From Geminisphaera colitermitum TAV2 (GTDB lineage Bacteria; Verrucomicrobiota; Verrucomicrobiia; Opitutales; Opitutaceae), in assembly GCF_000171235.2 (NCBI RefSeq), contig NZ_ABEA03000013.1:1-40848 (forward strand): 40,848 nucleotides of DNA, written 5' to 3'. The position numbers were made by a program, and so were the translations under genes. Below the pieces are notes generated by a model that was given only the letters and a program-made list of their open reading frames with translations, did no database searches and was not told where the DNA came from. Shown in pieces: positions 32,653 through 40,848 of this stretch (position 1 is the first letter of the stretch; every line of letters starts with the position of its first letter).

Positions 32653-35037
32653 ATGAATAAAATAAAAAATAAACACACTGGTACGCTCCGGCGTGCCTTG
32701 CCGTTCTTTTCGGCATTGATCATGATCGCAGGGCTTTTATCTGCGAATATAGCCGCTGCCGCGACGTTCACGATTCGGAGCGCGACACGTTACTATGGGT
32801 CCACAGCTGCAGTCGAGATTACTCAACCGGGTTTCTATCATGTGGAAGCCTTCGGTGGTGATGGTGGCAAAGGTGGAGACACCTCGGAATCGCTGCGAGC
32901 CGCTGGCGGTACAGGTGATACACTTCGTGGGCTCTATTGGTTTGACGCGGGCACAATAATTAACGTCCAAGTCGGCGGCGAAGGCGGAACACCCGAAAAT
33001 AAGATCGCTGTTGTTCCTGGAGCAGGTGGCAGTGGTCAGTGGTTTGGCAGTGGTGGACGGGGCGGATGGGGCGGAGCAAGCTTTTTGCTTACGTCTGGTG
33101 GCGGCAGCGGTGGTGGCGGTGGCGGTGCCTCCGGTATTTTGGTAGGAGGAACTGCCTTGACCAACATCTATCTGGCAGCAAGCGGCGGCGGCGGTGGTGG
33201 TTCGGCAGGCGGCGATATAAGGAGTTCTAGTTGTCGAGGCGGAGCTGGCGGAGGGGGATCGGGTGCCGCTGGGGTGGGCTACTCTGAGGGATTTGGCGGT
33301 TATCCAGGGACCGGTAGCAACCCAAGCAGCACCGTAGGTGGCACTGGCAGTGATGGAGAAGCATCAACTTTTACGCAAAATGGCGGCGGTGGTGGTGGTG
33401 GCGGCGGCGGCGGCTTCAACGGCGCCAGCGGTGGCGCCGGCAATGCTGGTGGTGGTGGATCCAACCATGCCCCTCACGGTGGTGGCGGCGGCGGCGGCGC
33501 GGGTGGTTTGAATTTTATTAAATCGACTGTAACAAAGCCTGCATTGATGCCAAGTTATACCCTCAATAGCAGAAATAATGGAAGCAATGGCCAGGTTATC
33601 ATCACGTATCTTGGTGTGGAATATACCATTACCCTTAGCGATGAAGGGGGTAGCGGTGGTTCTGGAAGCACCAAGGCCTACTACAGCGAGAATATGCGCG
33701 TGGTGAGCGTTCCCTCGCGCGCTGGCTATATCTTTGCTGGCTATTGGGATGCGACCTCCGGCGGCACGCAATATTATAACGCCAGCGGCACCTATGTGCG
33801 CGCATGGAACAAGGGTCAGGATACGACTTTGTATGCCCGTTGGACGCCAATTACGTATAGTATAACATATTCTGGTTTGGAAGGTGCAACCCATTCCAAC
33901 CCCATCAGCTATACCACGGAGACGCCCACGATTACGCTGACGAAGCCGAGCCAGCGTTCGGGCTGGGTTTTTGCGGGCTGGTTCACCACTTCTGAAGTTG
34001 GAGGGGAAAAGGTTACGCAAGTTCAACAAGGCTCTCTTGGTAATAAAACGGTTTATGCACGCTGGACTCCGGAATCGGCATCGGCACCGACGATCCCGTC
34101 AAAGATCAACAGTGACACCTTGGTGGTCATCCCTGATCCCACCACACCCGGTGGCATTGTCCTTGAGGGAGAGATCGATGCCACCCCGTCCGATCCCGAG
34201 CAGTCGCAGGTGTTCGAGGCGGACAAGGTGGCGGTGTATACCGCCACGGATATTCTCGGCACATGGTCTCTGGCTGATCAGAGTGGTTACACGATTGTCG
34301 TCGCTGCTGATGGCAAATCGTTCTCGATCGTCATCAACCCCACTGCCGACGCCGCCCGTTTCTATCGAGTGGCCACCACCCTGCAACCGGTTGATGCCAG
34401 TGGTGCTCCGGTTGCTGGTGATACGGTCAAATACAACACGACGCTCTTTGGACGTTACGAGGTGACGGTGCCAGCGAGCCAGACTCGTTTGGTGGTCAAT
34501 CAACTGGCGAACGGCGTGAGCGATGCTGTAGCCCTGTTCAGCGACCTTGCTGTTGGTTCCAGTATAAACATTACTAAACCGGATGGGACAACTGCATCGG
34601 CAACCAAGATAGCAGCCGGAGGAGGACGTTGGCAGCCGACCACGCTGGTATTCCCGGTGGGGAGCGTGGCGTCTGTGCGCAATGCCGGAGTCGTTGCGTC
34701 GACGAAAGAGTTTGTTGGGGTTGTGCCGACCCAGTCTGTGACCTATTCGTTGACTGGAGGAGAGACGCGTAAGGTGGGCACATCGTTGCCGATTGCTGCC
34801 TCTACGGTGGCGCTGGGGATCAGTCCTGTTGTTGGTGATGCGGTGGCCACCTATCGCAGCAATGGCTCTTTGGTAACGAATACCTATCTAGCTGCTGGAG
34901 GCGGACGCTGGCAGGAGGGCAATGCCCCCACAACGATTCATATCGGTGAAGGGTTCCAGATTAAATATAACGCCACCCTGTTTTGGGCACCAAGGCTCAA
35001 TGTTGTCGAGGATTCGATGAATGTTGGGCTGGAGTAA
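32653..35037 (+). CDS. Secreted glycine-rich protein with InlB-type repeats (copy 1)
   Basis: The 794-residue protein has a signal peptide (about residues 1-36, FFSALIMIAGLLSANIAAA). A glycine-rich domain (about 40-310) follows, with [39 protein letters not shown] and LAASGGGGGG, the pattern of the ALK-type glycine-rich family (PF12810-like). Two Listeria-Bacteroides/InlB-type repeats (about 335-472) come next, each with a GYIFAGYW or GWVFAGWF core and a YARWTP end. A linker (IPDPTTPGG...) leads to two ~90-residue C-terminal repeats sharing AAGGGRWQ-x-T-x-G (about 594-680 and 684-780). No sorting helix is present. A surface or extracellular structural or adhesive role is inferred. The paired PEP-CTERM gene follows 75 bp later. 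Confidence 0.88.
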   Translation: MNKIKNKHTGTLRRALPFFSALIMIAGLLSANIAAAATFTIRSATRYYGSTAAVEITQPGFYHVEAFGGDGGKGGDTSESLRAAGGTGDTLRGLYWFDAGTIINVQVGGEGGTPENKIAVVPGAGGSGQWFGSGGRGGWGGASFLLTSGGGSGGGGGGASGILVGGTALTNIYLAASGGGGGGSAGGDIRSSSCRGGAGGGGSGAAGVGYSEGFGGYPGTGSNPSSTVGGTGSDGEASTFTQNGGGGGGGGGGGFNGASGGAGNAGGGGSNHAPHGGGGGGGAGGLNFIKSTVTKPALMPSYTLNSRNNGSNGQVIITYLGVEYTITLSDEGGSGGSGSTKAYYSENMRVVSVPSRAGYIFAGYWDATSGGTQYYNASGTYVRAWNKGQDTTLYARWTPITYSITYSGLEGATHSNPISYTTETPTITLTKPSQRSGWVFAGWFTTSEVGGEKVTQVQQGSLGNKTVYARWTPESASAPTIPSKINSDTLVVIPDPTTPGGIVLEGEIDATPSDPEQSQVFEADKVAVYTATDILGTWSLADQSGYTIVVAADGKSFSIVINPTADAARFYRVATTLQPVDASGAPVAGDTVKYNTTLFGRYEVTVPASQTRLVVNQLANGVSDAVALFSDLAVGSSINITKPDGTTASATKIAAGGGRWQPTTLVFPVGSVASVRNAGVVASTKEFVGVVPTQSVTYSLTGGETRKVGTSLPIAASTVALGISPVVGDAVATYRSNGSLVTNTYLAAGGGRWQEGNAPTTIHIGEGFQIKYNATLFWAPRLNVVEDSMNVGLE

Positions 35038-35056
35038 AGTGCAACAAATGAATGAA

Positions 35057-35087
35057 TTTCCCCCATCAGAAAAACCTGATGGGGAAA
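35057..35087 (+). terminator. Intercistronic hairpin (unit 1)
   Basis: TTTCCCCCATCAG pairs with CTGATGGGGAAA around a short A-rich loop, with one bulged C. It lies between the glycine-rich gene and the PEP-CTERM gene. There is no T run on the plus strand, so it is more likely an attenuator or RNA-stability element than a full terminator. Confidence 0.6.
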
Positions 35088-35112
35088 ATAGATAATATAT
35101 AACCAAAATATC

Positions 35113-35742
35113 ATGAAAAAAGCATTGATACTAACAGGAGCTCTGGTTCTTGGTTTGACCTCCGTGCAGGCGGGTCAGAGCAATCCGAGTTTCACTAATA
35201 CGTATGACTGGGTGACTGTGCCCAATCCGCTGACCATGGAGGATGGCTCGCCATTCTATGGATCGGATGGTTACATTGCCGCGGTATTCGTGGATACAGC
35301 CAACCAAGGGAATAATGTCCTCATCGGTGTCGGCGATTTTTGCGACACATGGGGAGGTAGCTATACGTCCATGACTGGGATGTTTGCAGCCGTAACTTGG
35401 GAGAATTCGATTTGGCTGAATCCGAGCGAGACATTCACCATTTATATCCGAGTGTTCCAACTGGCACCGGGCGTGAACGCGGATTTTGACTATGCGCAGG
35501 ACGCGTATCTTGATGGGCGTGTCGCGGCCAAGTGGGCGGATATTCTCCTTAATGGAGGCACCTACGGCGAATACAGCTATCAGGAAACGGCTACTGCAGT
35601 TGGTGAAGTACAGGATAACCAGTCCACCCATACAACCAGCAATCTTGTATGGCAGACTAGCAACGTGCCGGAGCCTTCCACGTATGCGGCCCTCGCCGGA
35701 CTGGCGATGCTCGCCTATGTGATCGTGCGTCGTCGTCAGTAA
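35113..35742 (+). CDS. Small PEP-CTERM protein (copy 1)
   Basis: The 209-residue protein has a signal peptide (residues 1-20, KKALILTGALVLGLTSVQA) and a beta-rich body of ~155 residues with NTYDWVTVPNPLTMEDGSPFYG and TWENSIWLNPSETFTIYIRVF. The C-terminal sorting signal is NVPEPSTYAALAGLAMLAYV with the basic end VRRRQ. I know no named family for the body. It is placed behind the glycine-rich protein in both units, suggesting that the two work together, perhaps with the PEP-CTERM partner as the cell-surface anchor (inference). The AT-rich leader has no Shine-Dalgarno sequence. Confidence 0.9.
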   Translation: MKKALILTGALVLGLTSVQAGQSNPSFTNTYDWVTVPNPLTMEDGSPFYGSDGYIAAVFVDTANQGNNVLIGVGDFCDTWGGSYTSMTGMFAAVTWENSIWLNPSETFTIYIRVFQLAPGVNADFDYAQDAYLDGRVAAKWADILLNGGTYGEYSYQETATAVGEVQDNQSTHTTSNLVWQTSNVPEPSTYAALAGLAMLAYVIVRRRQ

Positions 35743-35751
35743 TGAGATAAT

Positions 35752-35808
35752 GACGAATTACGAATGACCTAAACATTGGCATTTGCGTCAATACATTCGT
35801 AATTCGTC
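35752..35808. repeat. Inverted repeat after the PEP-CTERM gene (unit 1)
   Basis: Perfect 15-nt arms GACGAATTACGAATG (35752-35766) and its complement (35794-35808) flank a 27-nt loop starting 10 bp after the stop codon. It probably ends the transcript or protects its 3' end. The unit 2 copy is at 39744-39800. Confidence 0.88.
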
Positions 35809-35848
35809 AGTCAGAACATGGTTGTTAAAATTATAACCATTTCATGCC

Positions 35849-35876
35849 GGTAGGGAGGTCTCTCCGAGACCTCCGC
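35849..35876 (+). repeat. Extragenic hairpin, family B (unit 1)
   Basis: GGTAGGGAGGTCTCTCCGAG plus 8 nt, same family as 20887-20914 and 39841-39868, followed at once by a C-rich run. Confidence 0.85.
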
Positions 35877-36638
35877 TTTCCTTTCCCCTCCCTCCTCCCC
35901 CCCTACACAATGGTTTTCTCCGCGTCCTCAGCGACTCCGCGTGAGTTCTTTTTGAGTGGAAAAGAGCATTAAAATGCCCCCAAAAACGCCGTTTCCACCT
36001 CCCTCCAGACACTCCGCAAGCCCTTTTTTGAAGATTATTAAGGAGAATTTCTAATAATTAGACGCGAAAATTTTATCAACTTACGTAATTTCAGGACCCA
36101 CGCACTGCTGTATCCACGAATTAATTACATCCAGTTGGAGGATGCCCGCGAATATCCTTGGAGAACCCCGAATTTACATCGGAAACAGACAAGATTTCGT
36201 GGTGCAGGAACAGCATGATAATTACCGCCATGAAGGTTGCATTTTGACCGATTTCGATGCATCGGAAAATTACGTAACAATTAAACGGATTTTACCCAAA
36301 ATAGCGGACTCAGGGTTTTACCGGACTACCTCAATTTTTCCGAATCTGCTACAAAGTCTATTCACACATACAAAAATAGCCATTCACGCTCCCTCTCACA
36401 TGCAATTTTCCTCCCTCATGACCCCCTTCGCCACCACGGCAGAAATGTCGTGGGGAGTGCCCTTCCGTGTGTTTCGTGGGCAACGATAAAATCCGAACTT
36501 TTTAGTCTCTAATCTCAACTCTTAAATTCCGAAGACCAAGCATCACTTCATTGTCAGACGTCCGGGGGCGAATTGGCGGAAAAAGCCGCCGCTCCACCTG
36601 CCAAAACAATCATTCCAACACCTTTATTCCTACATTAT

Positions 36639-39029
36639 ATGGTAAAACTAAGAAATAAACATACTGGTACGCTCCGGCGTGCCTTGCCGTTCTTTTCGGC
36701 ATTGATCATGATCGCAGGGCTTTTGTCCGCGAATATAGCCGCTGCCGCGACGTTTACGGTGTACAGTCCGGCGCGTTATTCGACTTCAGCGTCGGGAGTG
36801 GCGATTACACAATCAGGTTACTACCATGTGGAAGCCTTTGGTGGTGATGGCGGAACAGCCGCACAGAAAAGCGGTGATCGTGCGCCGGCCGGCGTTGGTG
36901 GAACCATGCGCGGCCTCTATTGGTTCGACGCGGGCACGACCCTCTACGTCCAGATCGGCGGAAAAGGTGCGGATGGCGCACAGGCGCAAGGAAATGATAG
37001 CGCATTCCGCGGCACGGGCGGGAATGGAGTAGGAGGCCTATGGTTCGGCTCCGGCGGCTATGGTGGACACGGCGGTGCAGGGGGCTATGCCTTGGGAGGC
37101 GGTTTTGCTGGGGGCGGCGGCGGCGGAGCCTCTGGCATTCTGGTGAACGGTGCCGGGCTGAACAACATTTACTTGGCCGCTGGCGGCGGCGGCGGTTCTG
37201 GTGCGGCCGGCGGCGGCTCCAGCAACAGCAAGAGCCGTGGTGGCGGTGCTGGTGGAGGTTACCCAGGCGAAAACGGTTATGGCTATACCGATGCAATCGG
37301 TGGCACTGGCGGACACGGCTACAGCACAAGCAGCACCGCAGGTGCTAATGGTCAGGATGGAGAAAACGCAGCCCCCTTTCAATATGGTGGCGGTGGTGCT
37401 GGCGGCGGCGGCGGCGGCTTCGATGGTGCCAACGGCGGCGGCGGCGGCGGCGGCGACGGTGGCAGCAACAATGGCTTTGATGGCGGTGGCGGCGCAGGCG
37501 GCGCAGGCGGACTGAACTTTATCAAAGGCACTGTGACCAAGCCCTCAGCGTTGAACTATTCCAGCAACAGCCGTGGGGCCGGACGCACGAGTGGTGAGGT
37601 TATCATCACGTATCTTGGTGTGGAATATACCATTGCCCTTAGCGATGAAGGAGGTAGCGGTGGTTCTGGAAGCACCAAGGCCTACTACAACGAGAACATG
37701 CGCGTGGTGAGCGTTCCCTCGCGCGCTGGCTATATCTTTGCTGGCTATTGGGATGCGACCTCCGGCGGCACGCAATATTATAACGCCAGCGGCACCTATG
37801 TGCGCGCATGGAACAAGGGTCAGGATACGACCTTGTATGCCCGTTGGACGCCAATTACGTATAGTATAACATATTCTGGTTTGGAAGGTGCAACCCATTC
37901 CAACCCTATCAGCTACACCACGGAGACGTCCACGATTACGCTGACGGCACCGAGCCAGCGTTCGGGCTGGGTTTTTGCAGGCTGGTTTACGACTTCCGAA
38001 GTTGGAGGAGAGCAGGTTACGCAAATTCAGCAAGGTTCTCTTGGCAATGAAGTGGTTTATGCACGCTGGACTCTGGCACCGACCATTCCGTCAAAGATCA
38101 ACAATGACACCTTGGTGGTCATCCCTGATCCCACCACGCTCGGAGGAATAGTCCTTGAGGGAGCGATTGATGCCACCCCGTCCGATCCCGAGCAGTCGCA
38201 GGTGTTTGAGGCGGACAAGGTGACGGTGTATACCGCCACGAATATTCTCGGCACATGGTCTCTGGCTGATCAGAGTGGTTACACGATTGTCGTTGCTGCT
38301 GATGGCAAATCGTTCTCGATCGTCATCAACCCCACTGCCGACGCCGCCCGTTTCTATCGAGTGGCGACCACCCTGCAACCGGTTGATGCCAGTGGTGCTC
38401 CGGTCGCAGGCGATACGGTCAAATACAACACGACACTCTTCGGACGTTACGAGGTGACAGTGCCAGCGAGCCAGACTCGTTTGGTGGTCAATCAACTGGC
38501 GAACGGCGTGAGCGATGCTGTAGCCCTGTTCAGCGACCTTGCTGTTGGTTCCAGTATAAACATTACTAAACCGGATGGGACAACTGCATCGGCAACCAAG
38601 ATAGCAGCCGGAGGAGGACGTTGGCAGCCGACCACGCTGGTATTCCCGGTGGGGAGCGTGGCGTCTGTGCGCAATGCCGGAGTCGTTGCGTCGACGAAAG
38701 AGTTTGTTGGGGTTGTGCCGACCCAGTCTGTGACCTATTCGTTGACTGGAGGAGAGACGCGTAAGGTGGGCACATCGTTGCCGATTGCTGCCTCTACGGT
38801 GGCGCTGGGGATCAGTCCTGTTGTTGGTGATGCGGTGGCCACCTATCGCAGCAATGGCTCTTTGGTAACGAATACCTATCTAGCTGCTGGAGGCGGACGC
38901 TGGCAGGAGGGCAATGCCCCCACAACGATTCATATCGGTGAAGGGTTCCAGATTAAATATAACGCCACCCTGTTTTGGGCACCAAGGCTCAATGTTGTCG
39001 AGGATTCGATGAATGTTGGGCTGGAGTAA
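36639..39029 (+). CDS. Secreted glycine-rich protein with InlB-type repeats (copy 2)
   Basis: The 796-residue paralogue starts MVKLRNKHTGTLRR and shares the signal peptide with copy 1 almost base for base. The start at 36639 matches copy 1; an in-frame ATG at 36573 would put 22 extra residues before it. The glycine-rich domain (about 40-315) keeps landmarks (YHVEAFGGDGG, RGLYWFDAGT, GGASGILV, NIYLAA, GGLNFIK-TVTKP) but is otherwise different in sequence and spacing. From VIITYLGVEYTI onward the two proteins are nearly identical, apart from a loss of four residues near copy 1's PESASAP. The two InlB repeats and two AAGGGRWQ repeats are retained. This is a mosaic with a variable core between constant ends. 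Confidence 0.88.
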   Translation: MVKLRNKHTGTLRRALPFFSALIMIAGLLSANIAAAATFTVYSPARYSTSASGVAITQSGYYHVEAFGGDGGTAAQKSGDRAPAGVGGTMRGLYWFDAGTTLYVQIGGKGADGAQAQGNDSAFRGTGGNGVGGLWFGSGGYGGHGGAGGYALGGGFAGGGGGGASGILVNGAGLNNIYLAAGGGGGSGAAGGGSSNSKSRGGGAGGGYPGENGYGYTDAIGGTGGHGYSTSSTAGANGQDGENAAPFQYGGGGAGGGGGGFDGANGGGGGGGDGGSNNGFDGGGGAGGAGGLNFIKGTVTKPSALNYSSNSRGAGRTSGEVIITYLGVEYTIALSDEGGSGGSGSTKAYYNENMRVVSVPSRAGYIFAGYWDATSGGTQYYNASGTYVRAWNKGQDTTLYARWTPITYSITYSGLEGATHSNPISYTTETSTITLTAPSQRSGWVFAGWFTTSEVGGEQVTQIQQGSLGNEVVYARWTLAPTIPSKINNDTLVVIPDPTTLGGIVLEGAIDATPSDPEQSQVFEADKVTVYTATNILGTWSLADQSGYTIVVAADGKSFSIVINPTADAARFYRVATTLQPVDASGAPVAGDTVKYNTTLFGRYEVTVPASQTRLVVNQLANGVSDAVALFSDLAVGSSINITKPDGTTASATKIAAGGGRWQPTTLVFPVGSVASVRNAGVVASTKEFVGVVPTQSVTYSLTGGETRKVGTSLPIAASTVALGISPVVGDAVATYRSNGSLVTNTYLAAGGGRWQEGNAPTTIHIGEGFQIKYNATLFWAPRLNVVEDSMNVGLE

Positions 39030-39048
39030 AGTGCAACAAATGAATGAA

Positions 39049-39079
39049 TTTCCCCCATCAGAAAAACCTGATGGGGAAA
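39049..39079 (+). terminator. Intercistronic hairpin (unit 2)
   Basis: Identical to 35057-35087, at an offset of 3992 bp. Confidence 0.6.
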
Positions 39080-39104
39080 ATAGATAATATATAACCAAAA
39101 TATC

Positions 39105-39734
39105 ATGAAAAAAGCATTGATACTAACAGGAGCTCTGGTTCTTGGTTTGACCTCCGTGCAGGCGGGTCAGAGCAATCCGAGTTTCACTAATACGTATGAC
39201 TGGGTGACTGTGCCCAATCCGCTGACCATGGAGGATGGCTCGCCATTCTATGGATCGGATGGTTACATTGCCGCGGTATTCGTGGATACAGCCAACCAAG
39301 GGAATAATGTCCTCATCGGTGTCGGCGATTTTTGCGACACATGGGGAGGTAGCTATACGTCCATGACTGGGATGTTTGCAGCCGTAACTTGGGAGAATTC
39401 GATTTGGCTGAATCCGAGCGAGACATTCACCATTTATATCCGAGTGTTTCAACTGGCACCGGGCGTGAACGCGGATTTTGACTATGCGCAGGACGCGTAT
39501 CTTGATGGGCGTGTCGCGGCCAAGTGGGCGGATATTCTCCTTAATGGAGGCACCTACGGCGAATACAGCTATCAGGAAACGGCTACTGCAGTTGGTGAAG
39601 TACAGGATAACCAGTCCACCCATACAACCAGCAATCTTGTATGGCAGACTAGCAACGTGCCGGAGCCTTCCACGTATGCGGCCCTCGCCGGACTGGCGAT
39701 GCTCGCCTATGTGATCGTGCGCCGTCGCCAGTAA
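39105..39734 (+). CDS. Small PEP-CTERM protein (copy 2)
   Basis: It encodes the same 209 residues as 35113-35742; the genes differ at three silent bases (C to T at position 346 of the gene and two in the final Arg codons). Two intact, unchanged copies mean either a very recent duplication or ongoing gene conversion. It carries the signal peptide, beta-rich body and NVPEPSTY sorting signal described for copy 1. Confidence 0.9.
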   Translation: MKKALILTGALVLGLTSVQAGQSNPSFTNTYDWVTVPNPLTMEDGSPFYGSDGYIAAVFVDTANQGNNVLIGVGDFCDTWGGSYTSMTGMFAAVTWENSIWLNPSETFTIYIRVFQLAPGVNADFDYAQDAYLDGRVAAKWADILLNGGTYGEYSYQETATAVGEVQDNQSTHTTSNLVWQTSNVPEPSTYAALAGLAMLAYVIVRRRQ

Positions 39735-39743
39735 TGAGATAAT

Positions 39744-39800
39744 GACGAATTACGAATGCCCTAAACATTGGCATTTGTGTCAATACATTCGTAATTCGTC
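39744..39800. repeat. Inverted repeat after the PEP-CTERM gene (unit 2)
   Basis: Same 15-nt arms as 35752-35808; only loop bases differ. Confidence 0.88.
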
Positions 39801-39840
39801 AGTCAGAGCATGGTTGTTGAAATTATAACCATTTTATGCC

Positions 39841-39887
39841 GGTAAGGAGGTCTCTCTGAGACCTCCGCTTTCCTTCCCCCCCCCCCC
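39841..39887 (+). repeat. Family B hairpin followed by C12 tract (unit 2)
   Basis: The hairpin at 39841-39868 is followed 7 nt later by C12 (39876-39887) and an AC repeat. In unit 1 the corresponding place is a mixed C/T run, so the homopolymer differs between otherwise near-identical copies. Confidence 0.85.
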
Positions 39888-39980
39888 ACCACACACACAC
39901 CGCACACAATGATTTTCTCCGCGACTTTGCGGCTTTGCGGGAAATATTCCGGAAGGGCGGCGTTGCACGCCGTCGGCGGG

Positions 39981-40848
<868 letters not shown>

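Larger units (their letters stand above)
35743..36638. other. Spacer and leader region of duplication unit 2
   Basis: This holds the end of unit 1 (inverted repeat 35752-35808, hairpin 35849-35876, C-rich run to about 35903, CTCCGCG-type repeat near 35920) and the leader of unit 2 from about 35926. The leader matches 31801-32430 with scattered changes and small indels and also keeps CGATGCATCG. An open frame at 36142-36489 is not conserved against copy 1 beyond its first half and is not called. Confidence 0.65.
31801..39918 (+). repeat. Tandem duplication of a two-gene cassette (two ~4.1-kb units)
   Basis: Unit 1 runs from about 31801 to 35920 and unit 2 from about 35921 to 39918. Each contains a leader, a glycine-rich InlB-repeat gene, a hairpin and a small PEP-CTERM gene, then inverted repeats. 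From about 34472 to 35457 I see no difference from 38464-39449. The PEP-CTERM genes differ at three silent positions. By contrast residues ~39-310 of the large protein are strongly diverged. Both units end at a similar CTCCGCG...-type repeat, a likely recombination point. Confidence 0.92.

Noticed and set aside
33000-33500. Collagen-like or ice-nucleation repeat
   Set aside because: There is no G-x-y triplet periodicity and no octapeptide repeat; glycine clusters are irregular as in ALK-type domains.

Overview
The window reads as chromosomal DNA of a GC-rich member of the Verrucomicrobiota, most likely the family Opitutaceae (my inference). The reasons are: four PEP-CTERM proteins, two secreted prepilin-like (H-X9-DG type) proteins and LacI-type regulators packed around polysaccharide-acting enzymes; a Gram-negative envelope set (RND efflux, Pal, DUF4136-like lipoprotein); and almost no Shine-Dalgarno sequences in front of genes. 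No rRNA, tRNA or CRISPR array was seen.

Layout. 104-2918 (+): core metabolism, sucC-sucD (succinyl-CoA synthetase) and coaD (CoA biosynthesis). 3005-4312 (-): helical membrane-anchored protein of unknown function. 4446-9316 (+): a sugar-catabolic operon with a DeoR-type regulator, a mutarotase-like protein, an aldolase-like TIM-barrel protein, a D-lyxose isomerase and a PfkB kinase; two of its junctions are ATGA overlaps. 9468-19365: two copies of one kind of module, each with a LacI-type regulator, a PEP-CTERM protein, a pseudopilin-like protein and a carbohydrate-active enzyme (a YetA/PL26-like protein broken by a frameshift at a C tract in module 1; a clan GH-A glycosidase in module 2). 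19405-27391 (-): a tripartite RND efflux system preceded by an HAD phosphatase and a lipoprotein. 27705-28232 (+): small membrane protein. 28415-29014 (-): Pal with a clear terminator. 29223-31349 (-): Tgt fused to a MnmC/MnmD-like methyltransferase domain. 31489-31729: a 241-bp inverted-repeat MITE with perfect 8-bp target duplications. 31801-39918 (+): an AT-richer tandem duplication of about 4.1 kb. Each unit carries a glycine-rich InlB-repeat surface protein and a small PEP-CTERM protein; the glycine-rich core is strongly diverged while the flanks are almost identical. 39981-right edge (-): the C-terminal part of a hybrid histidine kinase with a degenerate and an intact receiver domain.

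Cross-cutting structure. (i) Homopolymer C tracts of 12-20 nt recur, always C on the sense strand of the adjacent gene. Several sit 2-10 nt upstream of start codons, others lie inside genes, and a shorter C9 run sits at the frameshift point of a broken gene. (ii) Heptamer-phased repeats in inverted pairs occur in spacers, and one run lies in-frame inside the lyxose isomerase gene. (iii) Several families of short extragenic hairpins recur, often beside C tracts; one supplies the stop codon of the hybrid kinase.

The best candidates for undescribed biology are the duplicated glycine-rich/PEP-CTERM cassettes, the sense-strand C tracts, the regulator/PEP-CTERM/pseudopilin/CAZyme module and the Tgt-MnmD fusion.
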